Positions 13,624 through 23,829 of a DNA stretch of 64,000 bases are shown here, piece after piece. Position numbers and translations under genes: made by a program. The number at the start of each line of letters is the position of its first letter. Positions within the stretch are counted from its first letter, which is position 1. The DNA comes from Oasisia sp. SBJ-2009. Lineage: Eukaryota > Annelida > Polychaeta > Sabellida > Siboglinidae. The notes beneath the pieces were generated by a model. That model saw only the letters and a program-made list of their open reading frames with translations. It was not told where the DNA came from and searched no databases. The stretch spans positions 33,447,529 to 33,511,528 of the forward strand of contig OZ024864.1 in assembly GCA_964017155.1 (NCBI GenBank), written 5' to 3'.

Positions 13624-13793
13624 GACCGCCGGGCTGAGTTGGAAGCCCTTGACCTGGCTGTGGGACGGCAGAAGTCTCTGCTCGACCACATGAGGGAGGT
13701 GGAGAGGGACTTACTGGGGAAGAGGGAGGACGCAGCCAGGGAACTCAAGGAGCTGAGGAGGAGCAACACGAAGACACGGCCACAGAGAAGGAG
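13624..13793 (+). CDS. CNTRL: CNTRL exon A3
   Basis: This 170-bp exon has phase 0 in and phase 2 out. It encodes a strongly charged coiled coil including AELEALDLAVGRQKSLLDHM and REVERDLLGKREDAARELKE, ending in a basic TRPQRR. The acceptor is GTGTTTTAG and the donor GAG|GTGGGT. The donor sequence is the seed of the 21-bp GA array that follows immediately. Phase 2 joins A4 to give Arg and then EFLDG. Confidence 0.85.
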
Positions 13794-15815
13794 GTGGGTT
13801 GGAGAGGGAGGTGGGAGGGAAGGAGAGGGAGGTGGGAGGGAAGGAGAGGGAGGTGGGAAGGAAGGAGAGGAAGGTGGGAGGGAAGGAGAGGAAGGTGGGA
13901 GAGAAGGAGAGGGAGGTGGGAGGGAAGGAGAGGAAGGTGGGAGGGAAGGAGAGGAAGGTGGGAGAGATGGAGAGGAATGTGGGAGAGAAGGAGAGGGAGG
14001 TGGGAAGGAAGGAGAGGAAGGTGGGAGGGAAGGAGAGGAAGGTGGGAGAGAAGGAGAGGAAGGTGGGAGGGAAGGAGAGGAAGGGGGAGAGAAGGAGAGG
14101 AAGGTGGGAGGGAAGGAGAGGGAGGTGGGAGGGAAGGAGAGGAAGGTGGGAGGGAAGGAGAGGGAAGGAGAGGGAGGTGGGAGGGAAGGAGAGGGAGGTG
14201 GGAGGGAAGCAGAGGGAGGTGGGAGGGAAGGAGAGGGAGGTGGGAGGGAAGGAGAGGGAGGTGGGAGGGAAGGAGAGGGAGGTGGGAGGGAAAGAGAGGG
14301 AGGTGGGAGGGAAGGAGAGGGAGGTGGGAGGGAAGAGAGGGAGGTGGGATGGATGGAGAGGGACGTGGTAGGGAAGGAGAGGGATGTGGGAGGGAAGGAG
14401 AGGGAGGTGGGAGGGAAGAGAGGGAGGTGGGAGGGAGGGAAGGAGAGGGAGGTGGGAGGGAAGGAGAGGGAGGTGGGAGGGAAGGAGAGGGAGGTGGGAT
14501 GGATGGAGAGGGAGGTGGGAGGGAAGGAGAGGGAGGTGGGAAGGAAGGAGAGGGAGGTGGGAAGGAGAGGGAGGTGGGAGGGAAGGAGAGGGAGGTGGGA
14601 GGAATGGATAGGGAGGTGGGAGGGAAGCAGAGGGAAGGAGAGGGAGGTGGGAGGGAAGGAGAGGGAGGTGGGAGGAAAGGAGAGGGAGGTGGGAGGGAAG
14701 GAGAGGGAGGTGGGAGGGAAGGAGAGGGAGGTGGGAGGGAAGGAGAGGGAGGTGGGAGGGAAGGAGAGGGAGGTGGGAGGGAAGAGAGGGAGGTGGGATG
14801 GATGGAGAGGGACGTGGGAGGGAAGGAGAGGGAGGTGGGAGGGAAGGAGAGGGAGGTGGGAGGGAGGAGAGGGAGATGGGAGGGAAGGAGAGGAAGGTGG
14901 GAGGGAAGGAGAGGGAAGGAGAGGGAGGTGGGAGGGAAGCAGAGGGAGGTGGGAGGGAAGGAGAGGGAGGTGGGAGGGAAGGAGAGGGAGGTGGGAGGGA
15001 AGGAGAGGGAGGTGGGATGGATGGAGATGGACGTGGGAGGGAAGTAGAGGGAGGTGGGAGGAAAGGAGAGGGAGGTGGGAGGGAAGAGAGGGAGGTGGGA
15101 TGGATGGAGATGGACGTGGGAGGGAAGGAGAGGGAGGTGGGAGGAAAGGAGAGGGAGGTGGGAGGGAAGGAGAGGGAGGTGGGATGGATGGAGAGGGAGG
15201 TGGGGAGGGAAGAGAGGGAGGTGGGATGGATGGAGATGGACGTGGGAGGGAAGGAGAGGGAGGTGGGAGGAAAGGAGAGGGAGGTGGGAGGGAAGGAGAG
15301 TGAGGTGGGAGGGAAGGAGAGGGAGGTGGGAGGGAAGGAGAGGGAGGTGGGAGGGAAGGAGAGGGAGGTGGGAGGGAAGGAGAGGGAGGTGGGAGGGAAG
15401 GAGAGGGAGGTGGGAGGGAAGGAGAGGGAGGTGGGAGGGAAGGAGAGGGAGGTGGGAGGGAAGGAGAGGGAGGTGGGAGGGAAGGAGACGGAGGTGGGAG
15501 GGAAGGAGAGGGAGGTGGGAGGGAAGGAGAGGGAGGTGGGAGGGAAGAAGAGGGAGGTGGGAGGGAAGGAGAGGGTGGTGGGAGGGAAGGAGAGGGAGGT
15601 GGGAGGGAAGGAGAGGGAGGTGGGAGGGAAGGAGAGGGAGGTGGGAGGGAAGGAGAGGGAGGTGGGATGGATGGAGAGGGAGGTGGGAGGGAGAGGGAGG
15701 TGGGAGGGAAGGAGAGGGAGGTGGGAAGGAGAGGGAGGTGGGAGGGAAGTAGAGGGAGGTGGGAGGAATGGACAGGGACGTGGGAGGGAAGGAGAGGGAG
15801 GTGGGATGGACGGAA
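13794..15815 (+). repeat. 21-bp purine-rich minisatellite starting at the A3 splice donor
   Basis: About 95 units of GGAGGTGGGAGGGAAGGAGA plus G, with variants (GATGGATGGAGA, AGGAAGG, AGCAGAGG). The plus strand is almost pure purine for 2 kb, with GGTGGGAGGG motifs capable of forming G-quadruplexes. The 21-bp period keeps every frame open, so both strands show long Gly/Glu/Arg or Pro/Ser/Leu ORFs (up to 751 codons), which are artefacts. Each unit repeats the donor-like GAG|GTGGGA of exon A3. Confidence 0.98.
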
Positions 15816-16249
15816 CTTGACCTTTTTAGTGAACATTGCTACAGATTTGAAAAAGGGAATGTTTATGTTTTGCAAGCATTTGTTATTATTTTACCTGAAT
15901 TGGTGTCATTTTATGGGCAGAACTGTAATTTTGATATTTATAAAAATATTTATAATTATTATAATTCTGTTAATCCCATTGCTAGTACAGTAAATAATTT
16001 GTTAGGCACCATACATATATTCCTAATATAAGAACCATAATAATATAGTACTTGTGCGTAGTGATACTATTTAATTTGTATTTTTCTATATTCCCTGCAA
16101 CTGTCACATATAGTCTTAACACTTTATAAACTGTGTACCTAGTTTATCCACTTTCAAATGAACATGGTATTTTCCATTGTCCTGTGATGCACAATACACT
16201 GTACCATTATCAATAAAAACAAAATGTGCGATTTCAATCTTCCCCACAG

Positions 16250-16460
16250 AGAGTTCCTAGATGGCACCACCATCTACGATGTTAATGAGTCGGACTACGT
16301 CTATGAGTATGACCCAAGGTCGCGGCGACCTCGACCCGACTATCTCAGCGATGAGATCAAGTGCCTTGAGGACACACTCGCAAAGCGAAAGGCGGAACTG
16401 CGAGAGGCCGACCGCCTGCTTCTGGAGTGTGAGGCTGACCTGATTGATGCTCGCAAAGAG
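16250..16460 (+). CDS. CNTRL: CNTRL exon A4 (diagnostic)
   Basis: This 211-bp exon has phase 2 in and phase 0 out, acceptor CTTCCCCACAG and donor GAG|GTGAGA. After an acidic/Tyr-rich stretch (FLDGTTIYDVNESDYVYEYD) and RPRPDYLS it encodes DEIKCLEDTLAKRKAELREA and DRLLLECEAD. This corresponds to the vertebrate centriolin segment with IEKTL, KRRSELREADRLL and AESEL. It is the strongest evidence for the gene identity. Confidence 0.93.
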
Positions 16461-16539
16461 GTGAGAGGTCACTCACAGCAGTCATGTGATCTGTCTCGTG
16501 TGTGATGTTGTAGTCTGCAGTGACAACGGTGTCACACAC

Positions 16540-16722
<183 letters not shown>

Positions 16723-16810
16723 CAGAGGATAGCATTAAGTGCCTCTGGATACTAACAAACCACCACTCTCCCATCCTTAGCCATAAGCCGTTTGTGTCCT
16801 GGCTAAGCAG

Positions 16811-17008
16811 ACCCTGCGTCAGTTTGAGGAGGCGCGTGCGTCCCTCACGTCTGCCCTCACAGACAGCGAGGAGCTGGAGAGACGGGCCCACGAGGCGGGG
16901 GTGAACCTCATGAGGGCTGAGGACCAGCTGCGATTGATGCAGAGGCAGAACAACGACCTCACGATGAGACGGAAGGACAGCGAGAGAATGCTCAGCGAGA
17001 TCGAGGCG
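16811..17008 (+). CDS. CNTRL: CNTRL exon A5
   Basis: The exon has 66 codons, TLRQFEEARASL through SEELERRAHEAGVNLMRAED to SERMLSEIEA, phase 0 to 0, donor GCG|GTAAAT. It matches the vertebrate stretch KFTDAKRSL, EELERRAQETAVNL. The acceptor is the tandem AAGCAG, so the exon may start at 16808 or 16811, adding or dropping one Gln (NAGNAG splicing). Confidence 0.93.
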
Positions 17009-17019
17009 GTAAATAATAA

Positions 17020-17115
17020 TAATATAATAATAATAATTCCGTTGCTTTATATAGTGCTTTTTAGCTAACTAAATATCAATCAAAGCGCTTCACATTAATA
17101 CGATGTCTTCACTAA
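17020..17115 (+). repeat. Short interspersed element with TATAG(C/T)GCT terminus and AAT tail
   Basis: AAT repeats, then TTTATATAGTGCTTTTTAG and CAAAGCGCTTCACATTA. Related termini occur at 10195-10260, 23115-23190, 35330-35410, 44205-44280, 50940-51005 and 51460-51540 in both orientations. It is a dispersed family whose body I cannot delimit. Confidence 0.6.
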
Positions 17116-18288
17116 ATCTAAAATATAAATTAACTAAACACATAAGGTAAGATAACAATAAATGAGCTAAGATAAATAAGTAAATAAACTAAGATCAATA
17201 AAAACACATTACTATGATGTGTTGACCAAATAAAAAATATAGACTAATTAAATACATAAGGTAAGATCAAATTAGTAATCTAATTTAAATAAGTAATGTA
17301 AGAGCAATAAGTAAGTAAAAATAAATAAATAAGCTAAGATAAATAATTATAAAACAATAACTTAGTGTGTAAAAATGTCTTTTTCTGTAAATGTCTTTGT
17401 CTTCTTATTAATAGGCTGATATTGGAATTGTAATAGCATCACCTCCTCGTGTCATGGTTCACTCGCCTTCATCTGTGTTCTCTCGCTTCCTTGAATTATT
17501 GGCTTCTGATTGGTAATACATTTGAAAAAACTCACAAAGAGATTTTTTTCCAATTGACACATTTAGTTATAATTCATCCCGACAGGTGGCGTCACTGTCG
17601 AGGTCTGCCATTGTTTTCTGCGTGCAATGTTGTGATTGATGACTCAGAAGTGAAGTGGTCATAACAACAAGCTAATCCTGACCTCAATAAGTCATATCCC
17701 AGTAATCCAGAAAACATGGCACGCAAACGTCTTTTGAAGGAATAAAATTTCCAAACATTAGTACATCCTGCTATATGCATGAGAGCTATAGCTGAAACAC
17801 TTGCTAATCCAAAAACGTAGAGGTAAAAAAATTTGGATTAACAAAATTCATCACAACACAATTACATTACTTTCCAGTAAAATTTATAATAATAAAACCA
17901 TTTATATAGCACCATAAATCCAAGTTACCTAATGTTCGAAGTCGCTGTTACAACAAATCATAGAAAGAAACTAAAAGTAAAAAATCATAAAAATATAGCA
18001 TCAAATATCGAAATAAATTATCATAAAAATACACATACTTATAATAATTACAAAATTACTTATAATAATAATACATATTATGAATGTAAAAGTACTAAAA
18101 GCAGCTCAGAATAATAAATAAATAAGTAAATCCTAAAAACTTAAAATGTACGTCAATGTTCATGAGTAAAAAGCTCTTTTGAATAAAATTAACAAGTTTT
18201 AAGGAGTAGATATTGTACACTTATCAGTACATTTCTTGTGCATGCTAAGCACTGTCTACATGTCTCAGTTCACCTCTCATGCTTGCAG
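17116..18288. other. Intron after A5, no further feature seen
   Basis: The sequence is AT-rich, with AATAA-type low complexity around 17900-18120. No exon-like open stretch with matching phase was found. Confidence 0.5.
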
Positions 18289-18353
18289 GTGATAGCACAA
18301 AAAGATGATGAGTTCCAACAAGCAGACGTGAAACTGAGATCAGCCACACAAAG
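18289..18353 (+). CDS. CNTRL: CNTRL exon A6
   Basis: This 65-bp exon encodes VIAQKDDEFQQADVKLRSAT and Q, phase 0 in and 2 out, acceptor CTCATGCTTGCAG and donor AAG|GTGGGT. It corresponds to vertebrate IVAAKDSDFQ. Phase 2 fits the A7 acceptor at 18970. Confidence 0.88.
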
Positions 18354-18639
18354 GTGGGTGGATTAGACTAAGACTGATGTCATTGTAAGCTTAGACGATT
18401 GTCACCAAGTCATACAGGTGACAGGTATGTCAACAAAGCTGACATCAATCCTGTATTCTGGCCATCTGATATTGGACACAGGGTCATTTAGAGAAAGAAA
18501 TCTCACACAATTCAAATGAGACGCTTAGTCTTAATAAAGAGGTTAACATCTATTTAATTAACAATCTAATCAGACCAGTAAATGTCATATAAACATATAC
18601 CTTTAATATCAATATGTAGATGTTTGTTGCTTATAGCAA

Positions 18640-18901
18640 GGGTACCAGCGCCCAGGTTTTATGTTTGTCATTTAGTATTACATTCTTATGACTACGACAT
18701 GCATGTTGAAGATTTACTGCCTACTAGTTCGTGATTGGTTGCTTTATTAAGCTGGAACAATGCTCGCAATTCGAAAGATTCCACCTGCATCATGTTCAAA
18801 TGTTAAACAAAACCTCAAGTTTCAAAACAAATTGCCAATATTGCTGAGGTGAACAGACTTAGCCGCAATAGCCTTTGATGTTTAACTTTCCCACGTTCTA
18901 G
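18640..18901 (-). repeat. Dispersed repeat family R2 (inverted copy)
   Basis: The reverse complement matches 11085-11385 over most of its length, including the AACGTGGGAAAGTTAAACAT end. It ends 69 bp before exon A7. Confidence 0.7.
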
Positions 18902-18970
18902 ACAGTAGACTTCCCGTTAAAAATTACTGTTTGGCCAATTCTGGGCAGAGGACCCTTTAGCCAAGCCCAG

Positions 18971-19123
18971 TGGGAAACTAGCTGATCTTGTTGCAAATTG
19001 TCGGATATGGAAGCGTCAATTTCCCGAGCAGAGAATGAGCGCAGAGAGAAACTATCTCTAGCACAGGAGAGTGACGACATCTTGTCAACGAAATGACTTG
19101 AGCTGACCTTATTAACTCAGCAG
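18971..19123 (+). pseudogene. CNTRL: CNTRL exon A7, frameshifted and with in-frame TGA
   Basis: The acceptor AAGCCCAG (18963-18970) gives the phase required by A6 and reads SGKLADLVAN. The recognisable continuation DMEASISRAENERREKLSLA and QESDDILSTK lies in another frame, reached by restoring one base near 19000. TGA at 19094-19096 follows LSTK, then LELTLLTQQ runs to a CAG|GTAGGA donor. The whole matches the vertebrate order KLTEEL, IEMAERNED, AKRAELEKL. With the frameshift repaired the exon would be 154 bp, phase 2 to 0, which fits A8. No alternative acceptor gives an open frame. Confidence 0.75.
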
Positions 19124-19609
19124 GTAGGAGTACTTGTGTCACATGACATACCAAATAAGATCAAATGTGACCATGGATAATACTGTTGTCAATTAGGTTG
19201 GCCTCAAGTTGGATTCATTGATATGTTAATAATTTCAGCATGTCCGGTTTAAAAAAATCATCTTTATAACAATTGTTAAAAGAATCATTAGATGATAGGT
19301 TATCCTGTCATATTAGGGCACATGGGGGCTAGAATATCAGATAATCATTCTACTGCTCTTGTACAATTTTGTGTAATCCACATTGCCTGAATTCACTTAG
19401 TTGTATGAAAGAATACCTGGCTATAGACATTGGCAATTGTGAATGGTCAATCTTTTTGCACTAATTTTAGCATGGCTGAATACTTAGGAAGACCAAGACT
19501 GTGCAGATGAATGTTCTGTCAGGAAAGCACAGAGCAGTATTACAAACTGGTTACCACACTATATAAGAACCTACCTTTGTTTTTCACCTGCGCAATAACT
19601 AAAAGTCAG

Positions 19610-19759
19610 GAGGAACTGGAGCAGCTCCACAGAGAGCTGCAGCGGAGCAAGTCGGAGCTCCAGTTGCTCCAGGAATCAACGGAGAAACGGCGGCGACAAC
19701 TCGATTCTCTTGACACGCAGCTTGAGCAGGAAATAGCAAGTCGCAGGCTCGAAATTAAG
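19610..19759 (+). CDS. CNTRL: CNTRL exon A8
   Basis: The exon has exactly 50 codons, EELEQLHRELQRSKSELQLL then QESTEKRRRQLDSLDTQLEQ and EIASRRLEIK, phase 0 to 0, acceptor AAAAGTCAG and donor AAG|GTATGA. Regular heptads indicate coiled coil. It aligns with vertebrate VLDRQLGHKKEELHLLQ. Confidence 0.9.
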
Positions 19760-19841
19760 GTATGACATCTTCTTAGAGGTATTTCATAATTTTATCTCAA
19801 TTTTTAATATTAGTACATAATAAAAAGTGTAGACATCTATA

Positions 19842-20168
19842 TTCTTCTTCTTCTTCTTCTTCCATTAATGGCCACCGGTCAACTTGCTGACCATTATTGG
19901 CATTGGTTTTTTTTTAGTTGTCCTTCTCTAGAATTAGTAAATCCACTACAGGTTACACATTTATTTACCCCCTGTGTGGGATCTTTTACTTCCCCTGGCA
20001 TAGGCACCAGTTAGAAGGGACCACCGACTTTTAGTGTCTCTTCCGAAAGACACAGGCAAATGTGGGGTGAACAAAATTGCCTAAGTTTTTAAACGGCGGT
20101 AGGTGGGATTGAACCACCGTCCCCTCGATTGACACTCCGGCGCTCTATCATGCAACCACCGCTCACCA
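19842..20168 (-). mobile_element. tRNA-derived SINE with (GAA)n tail
   Basis: On the minus strand the head has a Pol III A box (GTGGTTGCATGATAGAGCG, 20141-20160) and B box (GGTTCAATCCC, 20105-20115) about 35 bp apart. A body with a CCTATGCCAGGGGAAGTAAA-like central part follows, and a GAA tail (19842-19862). These are the hallmarks of a full-length tRNA-derived SINE. It sits in the intron between A8 and A9, antisense to the gene. Confidence 0.85.
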
Positions 20169-20202
20169 CTGTTGTGTTGATATCTCCTTCTGTGTTCTTC
20201 AG

Positions 20203-20268
20203 GTGGTCGAAGACAAACTGACCGATTTGAAGACAAAAAGGAAACTGAAAAAGCAGGATCTTAGCTGG
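20203..20268 (+). CDS. CNTRL: CNTRL exon A9
   Basis: The exon has 22 codons (VVEDKLTDLKTKRKLKKQDL then SW), phase 0 to 0, acceptor CTGTGTTCTTCAG and donor TGG|GTGAGT. Lys-rich coiled coil. The gene identity comes from context and phase. Confidence 0.78.
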
Positions 20269-20855
20269 GTGAGTGGTCATCTATATATCACTGACCAGTC
20301 ATTTATGCTAAGTTTGATGCATTTTATATCAATGTTTGGTTGAAAGCATTAATAGAAAGTAACATTGAAGTGAACATGCTTATCAAGCATGGTACTGATG
20401 TCTAGAACAATCCCGCGGTGCAGTGCAAGAAGACATATTTGCACTTTTTATGGTAACCTCTAATGTTTGAATTGGTTTTTACCATGACTAATGTTAGTGT
20501 TAGAAGTAATGTCAAAATGTTGTTAATAAATGTACGTAAAGTTTGTGAGTTGGTACTGCATTGTTTAATTTGTTTTACATTAAAATAGTCTACAACATTA
20601 TGTTATACATGTGTAGGTAGTCCTGTGTGCATGGCTCTGCATGCATACATGCGTTTATTCTGCAATAAACCATGTTTAAAATTTGGTTTACAGCGTGAAC
20701 TTTGTATGGTCGGAATATTAAAACTGAGAATGCTTTCTCAGGTTAACTAAATATATTTCTGCAGGCTATGTATTATAAAAATGTTTATTCTTATATTAAA
20801 AATATTTAACGAGTAGACGAGAAATAGAGAGATTCATTTTAAAATATTGCTCTTG
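20269..20855. other. Intron after A9, upstream part
   Basis: AT-rich sequence without recognisable features, running into the 12-bp array. Confidence 0.5.
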
Positions 20856-21366
20856 TGGAGGAGTAAGTGGAGCAGTAACTGGAGAAATAAGTGGAGCAGT
20901 AAGTGGAGCAGTAATTGGAGCAGTAAGTGGAGCAGTAACTGGAGAAGTAAGTGGAGCAGTAACTGGAGCAGTAAATGGAGCAGTAATTGGATCAGTAAGT
21001 GGAGCAGTAAGTGGAGCAGTAAGTGGAACAGTAAGTGGAGCAGTAATTGGATCAGTAAGTGGAGCAGTAAGTGGAACAGTAAGTGGAGCAGTAAGTGAAG
21101 CAGTAAGTGGAACAGTAAGTGGAGCAGTAAGTGAAGCAGTAAGTGGAGCAGTAAGTGGAGCAGTAATTGGAGCAGTAAGTGGAACAGTAAGTGGAGCAGT
21201 AAGTGACGCAGTAAGTGGAACAGTAAGTGGAGCAGTAAGTGAAGCAGTAAGTGGAGCAGTAAGTGGAGCAGTAATTGGAGCAGTAAGTGGAGCAGTAAGT
21301 GGAGCAGTAAGTGGAGCAGTAAGTGGAGTAGTAAGTGGAACAGTAAGTGGAGCAGTAATTGGAGCA
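20856..21366 (+). repeat. 12-bp minisatellite (GGAGCAGTAAGT)
   Basis: About 42 units with variants (TAATTGG, GGAACAG, TGAAGCAG). Most units contain GTAAGT, the core of a strong 5' splice site, though preceded by CA rather than AG. The array ends 65 bp before exon A10. The 12-bp period gives open frames of Leu/His on the minus strand that are not genes. Confidence 0.98.
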
Positions 21367-21431
21367 TTTCACTGAGAACACACGAGGAAAACAATCACAT
21401 ACAGACCAAACGTTGTTGTGTTTCACGACAG

Positions 21432-21649
21432 GATGACAGCGAGCTGCAGGGTGACACGAGCGACGTCCAGGAGTTGACGACAGAACTGGAGCATCTGTAG
21501 CGACAAATGGAGCAGGCTAGAGCCAAGTTGGTGGAGCTTGAAGCCGAGAGGACGACAGCTGAGACGGCTGTTGCGAAACTGAAGGTAGAGAAGGTTCAGC
21601 TGGATGAGACCCACCGAGGTCTGCACAGTCAGGTCCACCAACTGAAAAG
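21432..21649 (+). pseudogene. CNTRL: CNTRL exon A10 with in-frame TAG
   Basis: This 218-bp exon has acceptor TTCACGACAG and donor AAG|GTGATG. It is phase 0 in, from A9, and phase 2 out, fitting A11. Codon 23 is TAG (21498-21500) in the context TELEHL-stop-RQMEQARAKLVELEAE, most simply a CAG to TAG change (Gln). The remaining 49 codons are open and coiled-coil-like (VAKLKVEKVQLDE, LHSQVHQLK). No alternative frame is open across the exon. Confidence 0.82.
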
Positions 21650-21914
21650 GTGATGTCTTGTAACTTCAGCAGGGCCCGTACGGGGCCTTGAAAGTCTTGA
21701 AAAGGCTTGAATTTGATTGGACCAAATTCAAGGCCTTGAAATCGTTGAATTTTATAAAGTAGTCTTGAAAAGTCTTGAATTTAATTGTGGTCAATAAATA
21801 ATTTGTTTGACTCAATTGTCATGACAAACTAACAGATGTAGGCCAGTGGCAGTCGGGCGGAAGGGAAAGCCAACGCACAAAAATAACTCGCTGTTCTTAG
21901 TCGAGTAAGGTGAG

Positions 21915-22433
21915 GCGAGGGTGATCTCCCCGGCATGCGAGGGTGATCTCCCCGGCATGCGAGGGTGATCTCCCCGGCATGCGAGGGTGATCTCACCGAC
22001 ATGCGAGGGTGATCTCCCCGGCATGCGAGGGTGATCTCCCCGGCATGCGAGGGTGATCTCCCCGGCATGCGAGGGTGATCTCACCGACATGCGAGGGTGA
22101 TCTCCCCGGCATGCGAGGGTGATCTCCCCAATATGCGAGGGTGATCTCCCCGGCATACGAGGGTGATCTCCCTGGCATGCGAAGGTGATCTCCCTGGTAT
22201 GCAAGGGTGATCTCCCCATCATGCGAGAGTGATCTCCTCGGCATGAGAGGCTGATCTCCCTGGCATGCAAGGCTGATATCCCCGGGATGCGAAGCTGATC
22301 TCCCTGGCATGCGAGGGTGATCTCCCCGGCATGCGAGGCTGATCTCCCCGTCATGTGAGGCTGATCTCCCCGGCATGCGAGGGTGATCTCCCCGGCATGC
22401 GAGGGTGATCTCCCCGGCATGCGAGGGTGATCT
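21915..22433 (+). repeat. 22-bp minisatellite (GCGAGGGTGATCTCCCCGGC AT)
   Basis: About 23 units lie in the intron between A10 and A11, with variants CACCGACATG, CCCTGGCATG and CCCCATCATG. The 5' third is the most homogeneous. Confidence 0.98.
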
Positions 22434-22543
22434 CAGTCATATTAACACTTACTGTGAAACTTCAAATTGAGATGATTCAGTCAACTTGAACATACTGATC
22501 AATTTTAACCACATCTCTTAACCCTTGTCTTCTGTGGTTGCAG

Positions 22544-22701
22544 AACGGAGCAGCAGATTGAGGAGAGAGTGAAGAGCAGAAGGTTAAAGCTGGAGCGTCT
22601 GGACGGAGAGCTGCGGCAGATTGAGGCTGCCCTGGATGAGGGGAGGGACAGGAAGGGGGCTGTGGATAGGGACCTGACCACACTCAGGGCCAGTGTACAC
22701 G
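22544..22701 (+). CDS. CNTRL: CNTRL exon A11
   Basis: This 158-bp exon has phase 2 in and 1 out, acceptor TCTGTGGTTGCAG and donor CACG|GTGAGA. It encodes EQQIEERVKSRRLKLERLDG, ELRQIEAALDEGRDRKGAVD and RDLTTLRASVH, a coiled coil. The donor-proximal intron is the template for the 38-bp array at 23201-23600. Confidence 0.85.
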
Positions 22702-22804
22702 GTGAGACACCTTCACTGATATTGTAACACTAAATGTATGTGCATTGCTTAAGAATTTATTTTTAATGTCATACACGTTTTAATCAGTGTTTATGTTTTA
22801 GATT

Positions 22805-22808
22805 AATT

Positions 22809-22840
<32 letters not shown>

Positions 22841-22920
22841 AATCTATATATATATATATCTAAACCTATATATCTAAATCTATATATATAAATCTATATA
22901 TATAAATTTACATACAGAGT
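22805..22920. repeat. TA-rich microsatellite with AAATCTATATA repeats
   Basis: TA runs interspersed with TAAATC/TAAACC. Similar TAAATTTATATAATTTACATAC segments continue to about 23110 and resemble 44285-44545 in reverse complement. Confidence 0.8.
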
Positions 22921-23200
22921 TTTAGTAAAGGTTTTAATTTCAGATTAATTTATATAATTTACATACCAAGTTTTAGTACTATACATCTTAAAAACAGTGT
23001 ATAATTTATTTTTTATTTATTTATATAATTTACATACAAAGGTTTACTAGTGCATCTTAAAACCAAAAAGTAATATGATTTATATTAATTTATATAATTT
23101 ATATTACTATTTATTAATATACATTTAGTATATCTCTTGTGCAGCGCATCGATCCGCCTTGCGGGAATTAGCGCTATATAAAAAAAACTATAATTATTTT

Positions 23201-23600
23201 GTGAGATACCTTCACTGATATTGTAAAACTAAATGTATGTGAGATATCTTCACTGATATTGTGAAACTAAATGCATGTGATATATATTCTCCGATATCGT
23301 AAAACTAAATGTAGTGAGATATCTTCACTGATATTGTAAAACTAAATGTATGTGAGATACCTTCACTGATATTGTATAATTAAATGTGTGTGAGATACCT
23401 TCACTGATATTGTAAAACTAAATGTATGTGAGATATCTTCACTGATATCGTGAAACACTTGGAGATGAGATATCTTCACTGATATTGTAAAACAAATTGG
23501 AGGTGAGATATCTTCACTGATAGTGTAAAACAAAGTGCATGTGAGATATTGTCACTAAAACTAAGTGTAGGTGACATATATTGTCACTGATATTGTAAAA
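23201..23600 (+). repeat. 38-bp minisatellite copied from the A11 donor region
   Basis: About ten units of GTGAGATACCTTCACTGATA plus TTGTAAAACTAAATGTAT. The first 40 bp of the intron (22702-22741) carries the same sequence with two or three changes, so this array is a displaced amplification of the splice-donor region. Confidence 0.92.
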
Positions 23601-23829
23601 ATAATTAAGTGAGATCCATCATTATTATTGAATATTAGTAGCTATGCACTGTATTATTTTTATATTGTAATCTGCAAATTGGTGCATAATATACATACAG
23701 TGTATTATTTTATATATTTTGCTACAGATGTGATTGTTATTATAGACATGTCACTTTGACAGTTTGTAACATATTTCAGCCCGAATATTTCCAAACAGAC
23801 TCGTGAGTTTTTGTGGCGAAACATTTCAG

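Noticed and set aside
13620..15875. 751-codon minus-strand ORF, Pro/Ser/Leu-rich, and several + strand Gly/Glu/Arg ORFs
   Set aside because: They are translations of the 21-bp purine array. The period is a multiple of three so all frames stay open, and only the first 170 bp on the + strand is a real exon (A3).
18960..19010. Alternative acceptors for exon A7 that might avoid the frameshift
   Set aside because: Acceptors at 18942, 18956, 18970 and 18985 were each tried in the phases available from A6. All run into a stop before the conserved segment, so the lesion stands.
20100..20168. Possible tRNA gene on the minus strand (A and B boxes)
   Set aside because: No cloverleaf acceptor stem pairing was seen, and the boxes are followed by a SINE body and (GAA)n tail. 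Treated as the SINE head.
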